A DNA stretch of 47,436 nt. Origin: Dicyema japonicum. Lineage: Eukaryota > Dicyemida > Rhombozoa > Dicyemidae. The stretch is taken from positions 1 through 47,436 of the forward strand of contig RDEW01000124.1 of NCBI GenBank assembly GCA_011109175.1, written 5' to 3'. The notes under the pieces were generated by a model. The model had not been told where the DNA came from, did not search any database, and saw only the letters and a list, made by a program, of their open reading frames with translations. Position 1 is the first letter of the stretch; each line of letters starts with the position of its first letter. Position numbers and translations under genes: made by a program. Below are positions 10,395 through 21,480 of the stretch, piece after piece.

Positions 10395-10581
10395 CAAATA
10401 GAAAAGAACTTAAGATGTTAAAAATCTTTTGGTCCTGATAGATCAATCTGTAGCAAAAATCGCACAGAAAAATATTTTTGTCATCAATCAAATAGAAAAG
10501 AACTTAAGATGTTAAAAATCTTTTGGTCCTGATAGATCAATCTGTAGCAAAAATCGCACAGAAAAATATTTTTGTCATCAA
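10395..10581. repeat. Perfect 94-bp tandem duplication
   Basis: The unit starting CAAATAGAAAAGAACTTAAG is at 10,395-10,488 and again at 10,489-10,581 (the last base of unit 2 differs or is lost). I find no mismatch between the units. It is either a very recent duplication or an unmerged overlap in the assembly. There is no coding content. Confidence 0.9.
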
Positions 10582-11164
10582 GCGATCACTTTTAATATTT
10601 CACATAAAACCAATTCGAGAGTGCGGATGATGATAATTCGTTACTTAGAACCATATCATCTATTTGATTCTAAAAAAGGCAAAAGATTCTCCTATCATAC
10701 TCAGGCTAACTACTTCATACTGGTTTGTGTTAACTTCACGTATAATCCTCCAAAATTAGACCAAGTAAATTACATTGCAGCACTCTTGTCTGAAAAAATA
10801 ATTTCAATTACCCTGCAGTACTCTTGTCTGAAAAAGAATTAGATATCATCATAGTTCAAAACCAAAATCCAGGTCATCCACATATTTTATTTCCTAGATA
10901 GAAGTAGGACAATTTTTAGCTCTTAGATTACGAAGAGCAACTTCCAGATAGACAACAAGAGGATTGGTTATTGTGAGTCACCTTCTGAACTGTCAATGTG
11001 TGTAGCCTCTTTTCAGATTCACTTAAATTTTGATTTCGCGCAAATTGACCTGTAATTAAACATTATTCAAAAAGCTATTAAACTTTTGACACAATTTCTA
11101 AACATTTTGATAGAGCTATTAAACATTGTGGCAAAGTTATTAGACATTTTTGACAATTTTATTA
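10582..11164. other. Non-coding; includes a short piece related to 15,616-15,680
   Basis: A 73-codon plus frame (10,621-10,842) has no motif; its end contains a ~24-bp imperfect repeat of GCAGTACTCTTGTCTGAAAA. At 10,862-10,925 the sequence AAAATCCAGGTCATCCACAT and following bases match the end of the small frame at 15,451-15,651 and its duplicate at 28,691-28,891. So this is a relic of the same repeat. The remainder is A/T-rich, with repeated ATTAAACATT phrases at 11,060-11,190. Confidence 0.4.
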
Positions 11165-11239
11165 AATTTTATGGTAAAATTATTAAACAAATCGGAAAAC
11201 CATGTTAATTGTGTAAATGTAATTAAATTATTTTTTAAT

Positions 11240-11430
11240 TTTATTTATTTAATCCAACACTTTATTTAATAAAATTAAAATTAATTATGACGACTGTTAA
11301 TCATGTAATAATTTTAATTTCTTGTGGTTACTAAATTTTATTTATTTAATCCAACACTTTATTTAATAAAATTAAAATTAATTATGACGACTGTTAATCA
11401 TGTAATAATTTTAATTTCTTGTGGTTACTA
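11240..11430. repeat. 97-bp tandem duplication inside repeat R copy A
   Basis: ATTTATTTAATCCAACAC and the following ~80 bases occur with period 97 (AATCC at 11,251 and 11,348). Copies B and C of the repeat have a single unit here, so the duplication arose in copy A only. The units look identical by eye. Confidence 0.85.
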
Positions 11431-11930
11431 GTATATTCATCATTTCGGTATTTAATTTTATAGATGTTCAATTTTATCATCTTATACCTTCCATTTGGCA
11501 TTTTGACACAGAAAAATTGTCAAGAAATAAATCAGTTGCAATTTCTGTATTATATATTAATTATTAAGATATTTGATTAATTGTACATTTTCTGGCCTAC
11601 AAGTTGATTCTAAAGTAATATCTTTACGAACCTAATACATTACATTTGAACATGGTTTCAATTTTTCTATTATACAATCGAATGTGACGGATTTGTATTA
11701 AATATTACTTATTATAGTCACTGTTTGGAAGAAAGTTTAAAATATATAAAAAAAAATACTTTTCCATCTACTATTTATTCTTTGTTATATATATTATTAA
11801 ATTAATAGGGATTTGCGACGATGCAATTCCCTCTTATACATCGCAATTGATTTTGCCGAACATTTAACATCACTTAACGAAATGTAAATTTTTTTAATTA
11901 ATGTAGTTACTTTCCACAGAGAATAGAGGT

Positions 11931-12120
11931 TATTCAAGAATTTAGAGTTAGTTCCAATTATGCTGAATTAAATATGTATTTTTAATTATAATGTAGTTTG
12001 ATTGTGTGCAGGGATTCATTCGGTGTATTCAAGAATTTAGAGTTGGTTCCAATAATGCTGAATTAAATATGTATTTTTAATTATAATGTAGATTGATTGT
12101 GTGCAGGGATTCATTCGGTG
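11931..12120. repeat. 95-bp tandem duplication inside repeat R copy A
   Basis: Unit 1 is 11,931-12,025 and unit 2 is 12,026-12,120, both starting TATTCAAGAATTTAGAGTT and ending GGATTCATTCGGTG. They differ at about three positions. Copies B and C have a single unit. Confidence 0.85.
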
Positions 12121-12403
12121 ATGCAGAGGCGTATGATATTATATTTATCATAGGTATAAAGCTATACGTAATCAATTCATAATTTTCCAATATAATAACA
12201 TGTATATGTTCGAAAGTAATATATTTAGACAATACAGCAAGCAGACAAGTAAAACATGTAATTAATAATGTTATTTCAGACTGCAGTGCCATTGTGAATA
12301 AGTACAATGTAATGGGCTTTTGCGGAGTTACTAACATTTTACTAACTTAATTGGTTCTTTTATCGAGAATAAAATTTGGTTTTAATTAATTCAAATTTAT
12401 TAT

Positions 12404-12404
12404 N
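12404..12404. other. Ambiguous base (N) at the edge of the segmental duplication
   Basis: The only N in the window. To its left is the end of repeat R copy A; to its right begins LINE sequence matching 25,657 onward. The coincidence with a duplication edge suggests a contig join or an unresolved base in a repeat. Confidence 0.9.
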
Positions 12405-12790
12405 GAGAGATTACGGTACCCTCTTCCATATTTTCCCATACAGACTTCGTCGTGCCTTCTCATGCCAGCCTTGGCATTCCAGTCACCACAGATAAATATA
12501 AGTGCAGATCGATGAACTCGCATATATATATTAGATAGGATTTGATAAAACTCTTCCAACTCATCCATATTTTTGGAAACTCTGTCCATGTGTGGGGCAT
12601 ATACATTGATAACAGTCATCATAGTATTGCTTGTAGATGATAAACACAATTACATAACGGCAACACGATCACTGACTGTCCATACTTTATGCAAGCAGTT
12701 CACTAGGTTCGAGTTAATTGCAAAACCAAGACCGTTAATGTCGATTTTCTGATGGGAGTAGAAGAATCCGGTAGTTACCAATGGTTTCAT
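12405..12790 (-). pseudogene. LINE APE-endonuclease N-terminal fragment, copy 1
   Basis: On the minus strand, NLVNCLHKVWTVSDRVAV (near 12,720-12,660) precedes MMTVINVYAPHMDRVSKNMD and FICGDWNAKAGMRRHDEV. The G-D-W-N-A motif is the central catalytic block of APE-type LINE endonucleases. The fragment starts at GGATCCTAATAATTTAATGG (5' truncation of the element) and is cut at the N at 12,404. The same 5' truncation point occurs at 26,045, so the two are duplicates of one insertion. Confidence 0.8.
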
Positions 12791-12811
12791 CGGATCCTAA
12801 TAATTTAATGG

Positions 12812-13850
12812 TAATAATTTTATGGTAAAATTATTAAACAAATCGGAAAACCATGTTAATTGTGTAAATTTAATTAAATTATTTTTTAATTTTATTTATT
12901 TAATCCAACACTTTATTTAATAAAATTAAAATTAATTATGACGACTGTAATCATGTAATAATTTTAATTTCTTGTGGTTACTAGTATATTTATCATTTCG
13001 GTATTTAATTTTATAGATGTTCAGTTTCATCATCTTATACCTTCAATTTGGCATTTTGACACAGAAAAATTGTCAAGAAATAAATCAGGTGCGATATCTG
13101 TATTATATATTAATTATTAAGATATTTGATTAACTGTACATTTTCTGGCCTACAAGTTGATTCTAAAGTAATAATTTACAAACTCACTACATCACATTTG
13201 AACATGGTTTCAATTTTTCTATTATTCGATCGAATGTGCGGATTTGTATTAAATATTACTTATTATAGTTACTGTTGGAAGAAAGTTTAAAATATGTAAT
13301 CAATAATACTTTTCCATCTACTATTTTTGCTTGTTATATATATTATTAAATTAATAGGTATTTAGAACGATGCAATTCCCTCATATACATCGCAATCATT
13401 TTGCCGAACATTTAACATCACTTACGAAATGTAAATTTTTTTAATTTATGTAGTTTCTTTCCACAGAGAATAGAGGTTATTCAAGAATTTAGAATTAGTT
13501 CCTTTGCATTAATAAGTATTTTCAATAATAATTTAGTGTTATTGTGTGCATGGATTCATTCGATGATGCAAAAGCGTATGATAGTATATTTATCATAGGT
13601 ATAAATCTATACTGATATCCATGTTCTCAATAATAACATGTATATGTTAGAAAGTAATATATTTAGACGAAACAGCAAGCAGATAAGTAAAACATGTAAT
13701 TAATAATGTTATTTCAGACTGCAGTGCCATTGCGAACAAGTACAATGTAATGGGCTTTTGCGGAGTTACTAACATTTTACTAACTTAATTGGTTCTTTTT
13801 CGGAAATAAAAATTGGTGTTAATTAATTCAAATTTATTATGATTTAAATA
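12812..13850 (+). repeat. Repeat family R, copy B
   Basis: Aligns from TTATGGTAAAATTATTAAAC to AATTCAAATTTATTATG with copy C (26,066-27,110) and, less closely, copy A. The exon-like end is decayed here. The upstream acceptor GCAG is GCAT, and the second frame has a stop (AGATAAGTAAAAC against AGACAAGTAAAAC in A and C). Confidence 0.8.
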
Positions 13851-14486
13851 ATTTCCTGGTTGGCCAACTGAATCACATATCTCTACTCTTGACTTTGAAA
13901 GAATAATTTTATTTAAAAAAATGATGAGGAAATGAATCGAATATTGTGGGTTGTAAAGAACGGATAGGTTTCCTTAGATTTATGAATGACGTGAGCATTA
14001 TCCCAATTAATTTATTTAGTTTTGATCCCTGTCCATATAATTGTAACTTAGTTCTTTCTCAAGATATTCAAGGAATTCAATTATATGAACACAATTTTCT
14101 TTGAGAGAGTCAAGCGTCCAAATTTCTTAAGAATATTCCTTGTCGGAGTATTTAAATGTATTGCTATAACTTCTTTTGTTATCCGGTGTCAAACTCCACG
14201 GATCAACACCCTGAAACAAAATCACACAATAAATGACAAAGGACTTTTGGATTACGAATTCTGAGTCAGTCGCGGTAGAAAATATACCTTCCCCTACAGA
14301 AACTGCTCAAGCCTTCCATAGAACGTCCACGGAATTGTATCCCGTCAATTTATACACTTCGATTTCTTTATTTCATCTCATTGACCACCAAGATGTCGGT
14401 CTTGGAGGCACTAGAAAGTAATACTAGTTCATTATGCCTTTTCCTTAGGGATCAAGCATTTACTAGAACTATTTTTAATCTTTGTT
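13851..14486. other. Non-coding sequence next to LINE RT
   Basis: A 62-codon plus frame (14,233-14,421) is present in both duplication copies but contains no motif. The minus strand has short LINE-like phrases only. A 21-bp insertion (14,428-14,448) distinguishes copy 1 from copy 2. Confidence 0.4.
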
Positions 14487-15360
14487 TCAACATTTTGGTG
14501 ACCTTTTGAAGTAATTTTGTATTAATTTTTCCAGCCATAGCTTGATGTTCGGATGTAAGTTGGAATTAAAAATTTTTTGCGTTATGAGTTTCTTCGAAAC
14601 AGAATCATAGGCCTTCTGTAAATCGATAGATTTTAGGGCCGTCCGTAACTGTGTTCTCATGTTAAAGCTGTCAGTAGTAAACTGAGAGATAGAACCCAAA
14701 TGAATCACTGTAGAATTGTCTGTTCTGAAACCATGTTGAAATTCTGGTAGATGTAGAACAGGAGAGATGCGCATTAATACAAGCTTTTCCAGCACTTTTG
14801 ATAAAACACAAGTAATTGAGATGGGCGGTAAGAAGAGGGAACGTCTTTTGGTTTTCAAAGCTTTAGAATTGGCGTAATCAGAGAGTTTTTCCATATATTA
14901 GGTACCGTATGGTAGTTGATAGATTCGTTGTACAGTCTTGATAGATGATCCGTGCCTGAGGTCCAAGGTGTTTGAGGTGAATAATGCAAATACCGTCGGG
15001 ACCACAAGCACTACTGGGACGTAGCAAATTTAATACCTTTGTCAAATATCTAGAAAATGAGGGGAATCTATGGAGAATGAGACCGTCCCCGTGTTTACCA
15101 GTTCTGTTGGAACTTTGAGGACCCAAACGACAGACAGAACCCGGAAAACCGGGAAACTTAGTTAGTAGTTAACGATTAACTTTTTCTAATCCGGTGATCT
15201 TGGGGTAAAAAAAAGAAGTTCTTGGTAACAATGTCTGATAAATTTTCATAGAAAACTGAAAATTTATCTTTTAACCTCCAATTCATCATGTTGTAATGAA
15301 TATGATCTACAATCTAATCGGAATAGTGAAATTAGGTCAGCTGTTAAAGTGATATACCTG
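14487..15360 (-). pseudogene. LINE reverse transcriptase N-terminal half, copy 1 (Jockey-like)
   Basis: On the minus strand from ~15,330: NWRLKDKFSVFYENLSD (linker), LLRPSSACGPDGICIIHLKH (fingers), a KALKTKRRSLFLPP / ISITCVLSKVLEKLVLMRI block (the R-P-I-S-L region), FQHGFRTDNSTVIHLGSISQ, and RTALKSIDLQKAYDSVSKKL (motif A with the first catalytic Asp). It then ends at KLWLEKLIQNYFKRSPKC. Motifs B and C are missing, so the copy stops before the YADD box. At least two frames are needed. The style resembles Jockey/CR1-group RTs and differs from the LINE at 23.2-26.0 kb. Confidence 0.75.
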
Positions 15361-15450
15361 TACTTTTATATACTAAGTATTCTAGCAACTGTTAATAAGT
15401 TCATTCTGTAACATCAGAAATAGAATTGAGCTCACATTTGTCTTTTTTAT

Positions 15451-15651
15451 TTGGATATTATGATTAACTCTTATTCTGAACTAAACATATCTATGTCACC
15501 ATCAGAAGACATGAACATTTGTAAGGACGTATCAATTAACGACTACGCAAATCAGAAATCGCAATTAATAGAGGAGAGAGTTACTTGCAATTCTGATACC
15601 ATTGATGTCCTAGAAAACAAAATCCAGGTCATCCGCATATATTATTCTTAG
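15451..15651 (+). CDS. Small conserved open frame, unknown (copy 1)
   Basis: A 66-codon frame with MDIMINSYSELNISM, EDMNICKDVSINDYANQKS and VLENKIQVIRIYYS is also intact at 28,691-28,891 with two amino-acid differences. Its last ~60 bases also occur, diverged, at 10,862. Preservation in both copies may simply reflect recent duplication. No domain, signal peptide or membrane segment is visible. It may be part of a dispersed repeat and not a gene. Confidence 0.25.
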   Translation: MDIMINSYSELNISMSPSEDMNICKDVSINDYANQKSQLIEERVTCNSDTIDVLENKIQVIRIYYS

Positions 15652-15903
15652 ATTGAAGTGGAAAAATTTTAGCTTCAAAAACTTATAGAATCCGATAGAA
15701 ATTATCTGCAGACATAAAAGAAGATACTTCTGGTGTGCAGTTAGATCGCTGGGAGAATTCGAAGAGTAGTTGAGAGATGTTGGAAACTGGGATCACCAAA
15801 TTATTGAGTTAATACTTTTTTGGTAGTCTAGGGATTTAAATAAATAATTAAGTAACCTAGTTGGTCGAAAGGATACTAACCTAATCTTTCTTGGATCTTG
15901 ACC

Positions 15904-16023
15904 CTGAAGAACATAATCGTATACGGGGATTTCAATGACAGGAATCCTGTTGGTCCACTAATGGTAAATTGTATAAACGAGGGGAGTGTGTCTCGTTATA
16001 AATTTAAACCCTCGTCATTTTAA
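15904..16023 (+). pseudogene. Possible LINE endonuclease scrap (GDFN motif), copy 1
   Basis: A 39-codon open frame reads LKNIIVYGDFNDRNPVGPL and ends in TAA. V-Y-G-D-F-N-D/A is the central motif of APE-type LINE endonucleases. Nothing before or after matches, so the assignment is tentative. The duplicate at 29,144-29,263 is essentially identical. Confidence 0.3.
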
Positions 16024-17259
16024 ATAACCCTCTCCAACAAGTATGCACAGTTTTGAGACAAAACGAATCTAAACCACTCCCAGATATCTCCATTTGCTCT
16101 CCGAGCATCTTTCTCTAGATTTCCAGTCGGTGGTGTATAACCTTAATTCAGACCTCAACCTAATATTATGGTAGGTCGAAGATTCAATCAAAGTTGATTC
16201 GGAAAAAAGACTTTCATTAATTACAAACGCTAATTGTGATTAAAATTCAAACAAGAATTTAAATGATGCTTTTCATACTTTTCAGTCAAATATTTACGCT
16301 CGGCTGATTCTCTGAAGAAGACGAAACTCTTGGATTACAGAAACGCTGATTGGAAATTTTTTGCAACACATGTGGACATAAACTTAGCAGATTTTAACAT
16401 AATATGTATCACATTCACGATAATGCAATTTCTCATGTTACCAGAAAATGATAATCACCATAAATAGTTCAGAGAGTGCCTAAACTATTCCAGACTCGTA
16501 CTGAAACAACAATTTATGGTATACAGCCAGGTGACACAACGCAGGTTACTTTTACACAGTAAAACTCAACTGCACCACTTACACAGAGGCATTAAACGCA
16601 TTGTATTTCTCTGTTTTTAGCTTACCAACCTAGGAATTTTTAGTTATTGGAGGTTATTAACCTGCAATGATTATCTCGTTTTTTAATTCCGCGAGTGATA
16701 CTTTGACAGAGTCTGAGATCTCTAGTCTTCCATAACAATAAGCTCAAACGCCTAGCTAGACATTCGAAGTGACTCATCTCTTAGTTACGTCACCGAAATA
16801 ACAGGTGGGCTTGTTCATATGACTTTGATGTTGTTCATGTGGTTTCTTTCGGTAGAATCATGACAAGTGGTACGGATCATTTACATGGGCTAATGATACA
16901 TGTGCAAATATACCCAATAAGTTTACCTCTGATATTAAAAATAGTTGATGATTTTTTTTCTACCATGTTCCACTGCGTGTTCATTCAAAATAGTTTATTT
17001 TAGGATGGCCTTCAACCTTCCACAGTCGTACTTGCGAAAATAACTTTAACTAAATTTCATCCAAAATCATATTTGTTTAAACTAAAGAAAATGATTCGGC
17101 CACGTGAGAAAGAGCAAATGATCTTTTTTAATTGTCATCCTCAAACTGCGTGACTCCTTAAGACAGATGAAGCCAGGATAAATCAACGACGAAACGGACA
17201 GAGTATTGTAAAAGAATTTTCGGCAAACTAAGAAACTGGGATTTTCAAAAATAATAATA
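16024..17259. other. No gene recognised; 43-bp copy-specific segment
   Basis: Non-coding in both strands. It is almost identical to 29,264-30,460 apart from bases 16,357-16,399, which are absent from copy 2. Confidence 0.5.
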
Positions 17260-17500
17260 ACAACACCGAGACACGATTACACAAACTAACTAATCACGTG
17301 ATCCAAGTATACACTAGCAGAAAACACGTATCGGCCAAAAAACTGGATATTTGTAGTCACGACAGCACGTTCCATAGTTTATGCGTATCATGTCACCAAG
17401 AGGATTTGGTGGCTGAAATAATCCAGAAATACATCGTTCCATGATTTTGAAGGCTCTTTTTCGGCTAGCCTCGATCGTCATGGGAAATGTCGCAATATGT
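17260..17500 (-). repeat. Retroposon 3' end, copy 1
   Basis: The minus strand from ~17,485 is open for about 55 codons (MTIEASRKRAFKIMERCIS, then FQPPNPLGDMIRINYGTCC) and stops. GGATCACGTGATTAGTTAG and a TTATTATT tail follow on the same strand. The tail block is shared with the element at 6,262-6,540. The reading frame is also open in copy 2 (30,680-30,480). Class unknown (LINE 3' end or SINE-like). Confidence 0.4.
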
Positions 17501-17948
17501 AAAATAATAAATAAAATAAAGATCAGGAAATCTAAAAAAACTATAATAAATTTTTAAAATTAAAGATTGAATAACATTTTAAAAATGTTAGCGCCGTCAT
17601 CTGGTTCACCATTTCTGGTGGCGCAAGATATAATCCTAAAATATATTAAAAAAGGACCATTAGTCAACAACAATCCCGAGGAGTTCCCCCCCGACAGGAT
17701 TCCTTAAAGTCCGAGCATGATTGTTGAAGGAGGCTGAGAGCAGATGCATTTTTTTCTATAACGGTGTTTTGCTCGTTCAAAAAATATAATTTAAAAGTTA
17801 ACAAGCTATTTATTGAATTGATGTAATGCACTTATTTTAAATAGTAGATGGAATTAAAGCAGAATGCAACAACGATTAACGGGATATAAGTTCAGTACCC
17901 TTACATTCCGTATCACCCATAGATAACCTACAAATCCTCAGTTATTCA
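17501..17948. other. No gene recognised
   Basis: AT-rich. It contains an imperfect hairpin-like GCGCCGTCATCTGG...TGGTGGCGC at about 17,591-17,624, shared with copy 2. No coding potential. Confidence 0.4.
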
Positions 17949-18340
17949 ATGCATGATGAAATGTATGTCTTGTTTATTATGGCAGAATACAAACGGACTT
18001 TTAGAATGCCAGAGAGGAACCGGGAAAACTTTAACGCTGCCTTCCGCGACATTTCGCGGCATTACCACGTTAAAACTCAACCAGAATACTTGGAACCAGG
18101 GACGGCAATTTTGCAAAAATAAAATACACCTCTCTCACACATTCTCAACTTGTCACGTGGCAGTTGAACTCAAGAGACAATATTGGCTGATTGTATATTT
18201 GATGGGAATATAGTAGAGTGAATACGTGTTGTTGCCTTGAGAGACCAAATATGCATTCATCCTTGCCGACAAACGCGTCGGTCAACATTTACTGACTCAA
18301 AGTGCACGTGCACGTACTTCAACTAGTCGAAGGTAAAATT
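17949..18340 (+). pseudogene. Exon-like frame, broken copy (copy 1)
   Basis: Counterpart of the open frame at 31,149-31,391. Here one base is missing (ACCAGGGACGGC against ACCAGGGGACGGC in copy 2), so the protein-like frame EYKRTFRMPERNRENFNAAF ... SQLVTWQLNSRDNIG is interrupted. One extra base in ACAAACGCG (ACAACGCG in copy 2) breaks the second exon-like frame. Function unknown. Confidence 0.4.
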
Positions 18341-18998
18341 TTTTGTCAAAAATATTTTATTTATTTTTTTCAAATATCAGTTATTTTTAAAATTATCATT
18401 GTTGAGATATTTTTTTAAATTTTATTTAAATTAATCGTTTTAATCATTTCTTATTTTGCAAAAGTAAAATACGAGGATCTGGCTGAATGACATAATCGAT
18501 ATCATACAGAAGGGAACTGAACTGACGTATTTAAATTTAGTAATACACAGATGCTGCCATATTACCTGGCTAAAAATGAAGGAAAGTGCCTACATAATTT
18601 TTTATTCTTATAACTTCTAATCGACTCACGTGTTTTATGATCTGCTAATGTCTAGTTGAGATCGAAACGTGGCGTTGAATTCAAAGGAAATGTCCTAATA
18701 TTTTAAGAAGTTTATAATTTGGTTGATTTATAAAAAAGAGTGTTTGTAAGAAAATTCAGTCGTTTAACTTTCCTTCATTAATTTTTGCTGTGGCTATTAT
18801 TGAGTAGACTACATTTATGGAATTCTAGAGCGAATACAGGTTGAGAATGTAAACTCTGAGTAGTTGATTACCGATTGGGTATGGGATATATTACTACTTA
18901 GCCATACTGCGAATGAAATGATGCGGTTAAATTGGAAGATATTTAATTGACATTTTTTCTAGTGTTATTTTCACGGTCAATTGTTCAGTTTATAATAG

Positions 18999-19114
18999 CA
19001 TTAATTGACGAAAAGCGACCTCGATTCGGAGAAACCATCACCTTGGATTTTGGAACACCCTCAATTTTTGAACACTTGGTAGGATCGGTACTAAAGTGGA
19101 AAAGACCCTATCAG
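18999..19114 (+). other. Candidate exon of unidentified gene, open in copy 1
   Basis: TTCAGTTTATAATAG|CATTAATTG and CCCTATCAG|GTAAAA bound a 116-bp frame reading ALIDEKRPRFGETITLDFG then TPSIFEHLVGSVLKWKRPYQ. It lies within a longer open frame (18,947-19,147). In copy 2 (32,198-32,313) the acceptor AG is lost (AATAT) and two stops appear. The composition looks like real protein. No family recognised. Confidence 0.4.
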
Positions 19115-19539
19115 GTAAAAAACCTCGATTTAACAAAATTAACATAAAAAATCTTCTCTCCCGAGGGACATCCGGGTAAACCTGGCTCGTCTAATATTTG
19201 GTGACCACCCCTCTTTACCAACTACGTACGTAAACTGGATGATGTTAAAGATCCTCTGTTCATTTTGCAACCTTTCCTAATTGATAGAAAACTACCTTTT
19301 TGAATGTCCTTGAATTATTAACTGTTCGTCTAAAATACCAAGACTGACCGATCTATGAGAGCGACCGTCATTCCCGCATTCTATTTAATAGCCGCTGGCC
19401 TTTTACAAGTTAATGAGGATGAGGTTACTTAACTAACTATACAAAAATAAATGGCATTTATCCACTCTGAAATATTTACTGAGTTGGATATATTGAACAA
19501 TTCTTATTTAGACACTACATGAGTTAATGAGATATTAAC

Positions 19540-19860
19540 ATGCAATCCTCCTCATTAAAATTATCCGCAATCGAGGACACTGCAATAAAGTTTATTGGAC
19601 CAGACACAAAATCTAGCCAGTTAAAATTTCTTTATCGAATTACAACGGAGACTCTTAAATGCGGATAGTTTACCGACTTGCCCTCTATTCCATACACTAT
19701 CGAAATATTTACAATCATACATATATTTTTGAGCCGATGTCATGTCCAACTTGAAGAGCTGTTCAGGATTCTCGACCCCGCCGGACTCGTCCCTGTGATC
19801 ACTTAGTTAGATGAGAACTTTTATTTCTTTCTCTTTGACCCTGTGATCCTAAAAGCAAAA
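19540..19860 (+). repeat. Dispersed repeat, copy in segmental copy 1
   Basis: Matches 32,740-33,070 as part of the segmental duplication and, inverted and more diverged, 225-470. It lacks about 14 bases near 19,790 that both other copies keep (the TTCCTTTGTCGGTCTG region). Confidence 0.7.
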
Positions 19861-20934
19861 TGATAATAATAACTTGTGAGAATTTAATCTTTCTTCCCAA
19901 ACGAGGTGTAGAAATATTATGTGGGTTTTGAAAGAAATTGCGTAAACTAGACATATTTTGATTAAGCTTAAATTTGCAATGAAATAACAAACTCACCAAA
20001 TTTCTGGGGTGAGAAATTTTGTTCAGTTAATAGTAACCCAAATTCGATCTCTAATATTTTGCGACTTAAATTTGGGGGTAAAATATAATTTCCAATCCAA
20101 AAATCCTCTTTTTTTCGAGCTAGTGAACATCGAATTCAGCTTCTCCACCACTCGACCTCACTCACACAATTAATTCTACGTGAATGTCCTAATAATGTTA
20201 GCACTGTCTCAGAATTTAATATAAGTCTAGGAACTCATTTACACGTGGTGCCACTAAGGTCGTCAAGATTTTCATTTAAGACTAGTTTTTCAGTCAGTCA
20301 AGCATGCAGGAGAGTATTCTGGCCTCCAAAATCGGGTTGTTAGCAATTCCCTGACATCTTGAATTACTGGTTTTACAAAATGAACATTTAGAATACTTAA
20401 ACAGTAGATCTGGCAAACAAAACTAATTTTGATCGTTCTTGCAGTACATAAAACCAACTTTCAGTTAATGAGGCAAAAATTCGACGTCCCCTTATAGTCT
20501 GGAATCACTTAGAAAAATCTTTTCATTTGGTCGGCAATTACAATACTTAACTCACAAGGATGATCCTGTGACTAATCTTCTACCCTTCAATATTTGAAAC
20601 GGCAAGGTTTTCGTATTTTTTCTCGAAATATTCCGTAGTGTGATATCTGCTGGTGTTCTTGAATTTTTTCATAAATTGTTACCAAACAGTTTTTTACACG
20701 CTTCTGTGATTATACCTATGACTAGAGCCAGTTTTGTCAATAAAATCAAAAATTAAATGTTCTTAAAAATTTTTAAACTTATAAAAAATTTATTAATTTT
20801 TTGATTTTTATTTTTAAATAAAATAATAGCGTTGATCAATTATCATTATATCTACTGTGGTATGATATCCACTGTTGAGGTATAACTTGCATTTATTATA
20901 CGGCTGAAAAAGTTTTTGTTTTTTTAGACGAAAC
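19861..20934. other. Non-coding; includes broken minus-strand frame
   Basis: Around 20,750-20,560 the minus strand matches the open frame at 33,960-33,763 (LALVIGIITEACRKLFGNNL in copy 2) but has a stop after NNL. Nothing else recognised. Confidence 0.4.
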
Positions 20935-21480
20935 CATTATCGGGAGCAGAAATACACAGTGTTCGAGTGCGTGTTGGAAAATGTATGTCGCGAGAATTCG
21001 TGACGACAGTGGCCACACATCGAGAAGACACCCTCCCTCCAGTATTGTTCGCTGTATACCTTGAATCGATTCTACGAGATCTGAAATATTAAGGGACTAT
21101 ATTATGGAAATTCTTACGCCGATGATGTTGAATTTATCTCGAGTACAAAGATGCAATCATACTTCAACTGGAGGTAGCACCCTCGCGCCTGGCTAAATGG
21201 TGTGTATTTATGAGCGCTTCGAAGATAGATGTCGTCAATACAAGGGGATGGAACCAGCAGTACCAAAAAACAGGAGGAAGACCATAAAACAGTCTTGCTT
21301 CTTGGGGTCTCCAAAGTCAATGCCAGAAGAAATTTGTTATTTACGGTGACCATGCAAAAGCTTTTCGAAAGGATGGATCTAAAGGCGTCCGACTCAGATT
21401 GTATGAGGCAACCGTGAAACTAACTCTGGAACATGGGGAATCTCGAAAACCGAGGATAAAAATTCGACTACTTACAGATA
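20935..21480 (+). pseudogene. LINE reverse transcriptase palm fragment, copy 1
   Basis: The plus strand reads HSVRVRVGKCMSREFVTTVA, then HREDTLPPVLFAVYLESIL (motif B region; G-T-P-Q-G-D is degraded to T-H-R-E-D). A broken YADD box follows, where a deletion gives CTTACGCCGATGATG. Later come LLLGVSKVNARRNLLFTV and ERMDLKASDSDCMR, matching the LGDxEDxxRRKxLS block of the LINE at 23.2-26 kb. Several frameshifts. Same clade as 4,967-5,345. Confidence 0.7.

Larger units (their letters stand above)
11165..12403 (+). repeat. Repeat family R, copy A, with exon-like 3' end
   Basis: From TTATGGTAAAATTATTAAAC to TTCAAATTTATTAT this aligns with copies at 12,812-13,850 and 26,066-27,110. Copy A differs from both more than they differ from each other. 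It carries two internal tandem duplications. Near its end are two splice-bounded frames: 12,106-12,153 (GCAG|GGATTCATTCGG...CATAG|GT, reading DSFGDAEAYDIIFII) and, after ATATTTAG, a frame with TASRQVKHVINNVISDC and NKYNVMGFCGVTNILLT ending in TAA at ~12,348. Joined at those sites the phase is kept. I cannot identify the protein. It may be a duplicated gene end or a repeat's own coding end. Confidence 0.6.

Noticed and set aside
10395-10581. CRISPR-like direct repeats
   Set aside because: Only two adjacent units with no spacer, in eukaryotic DNA.
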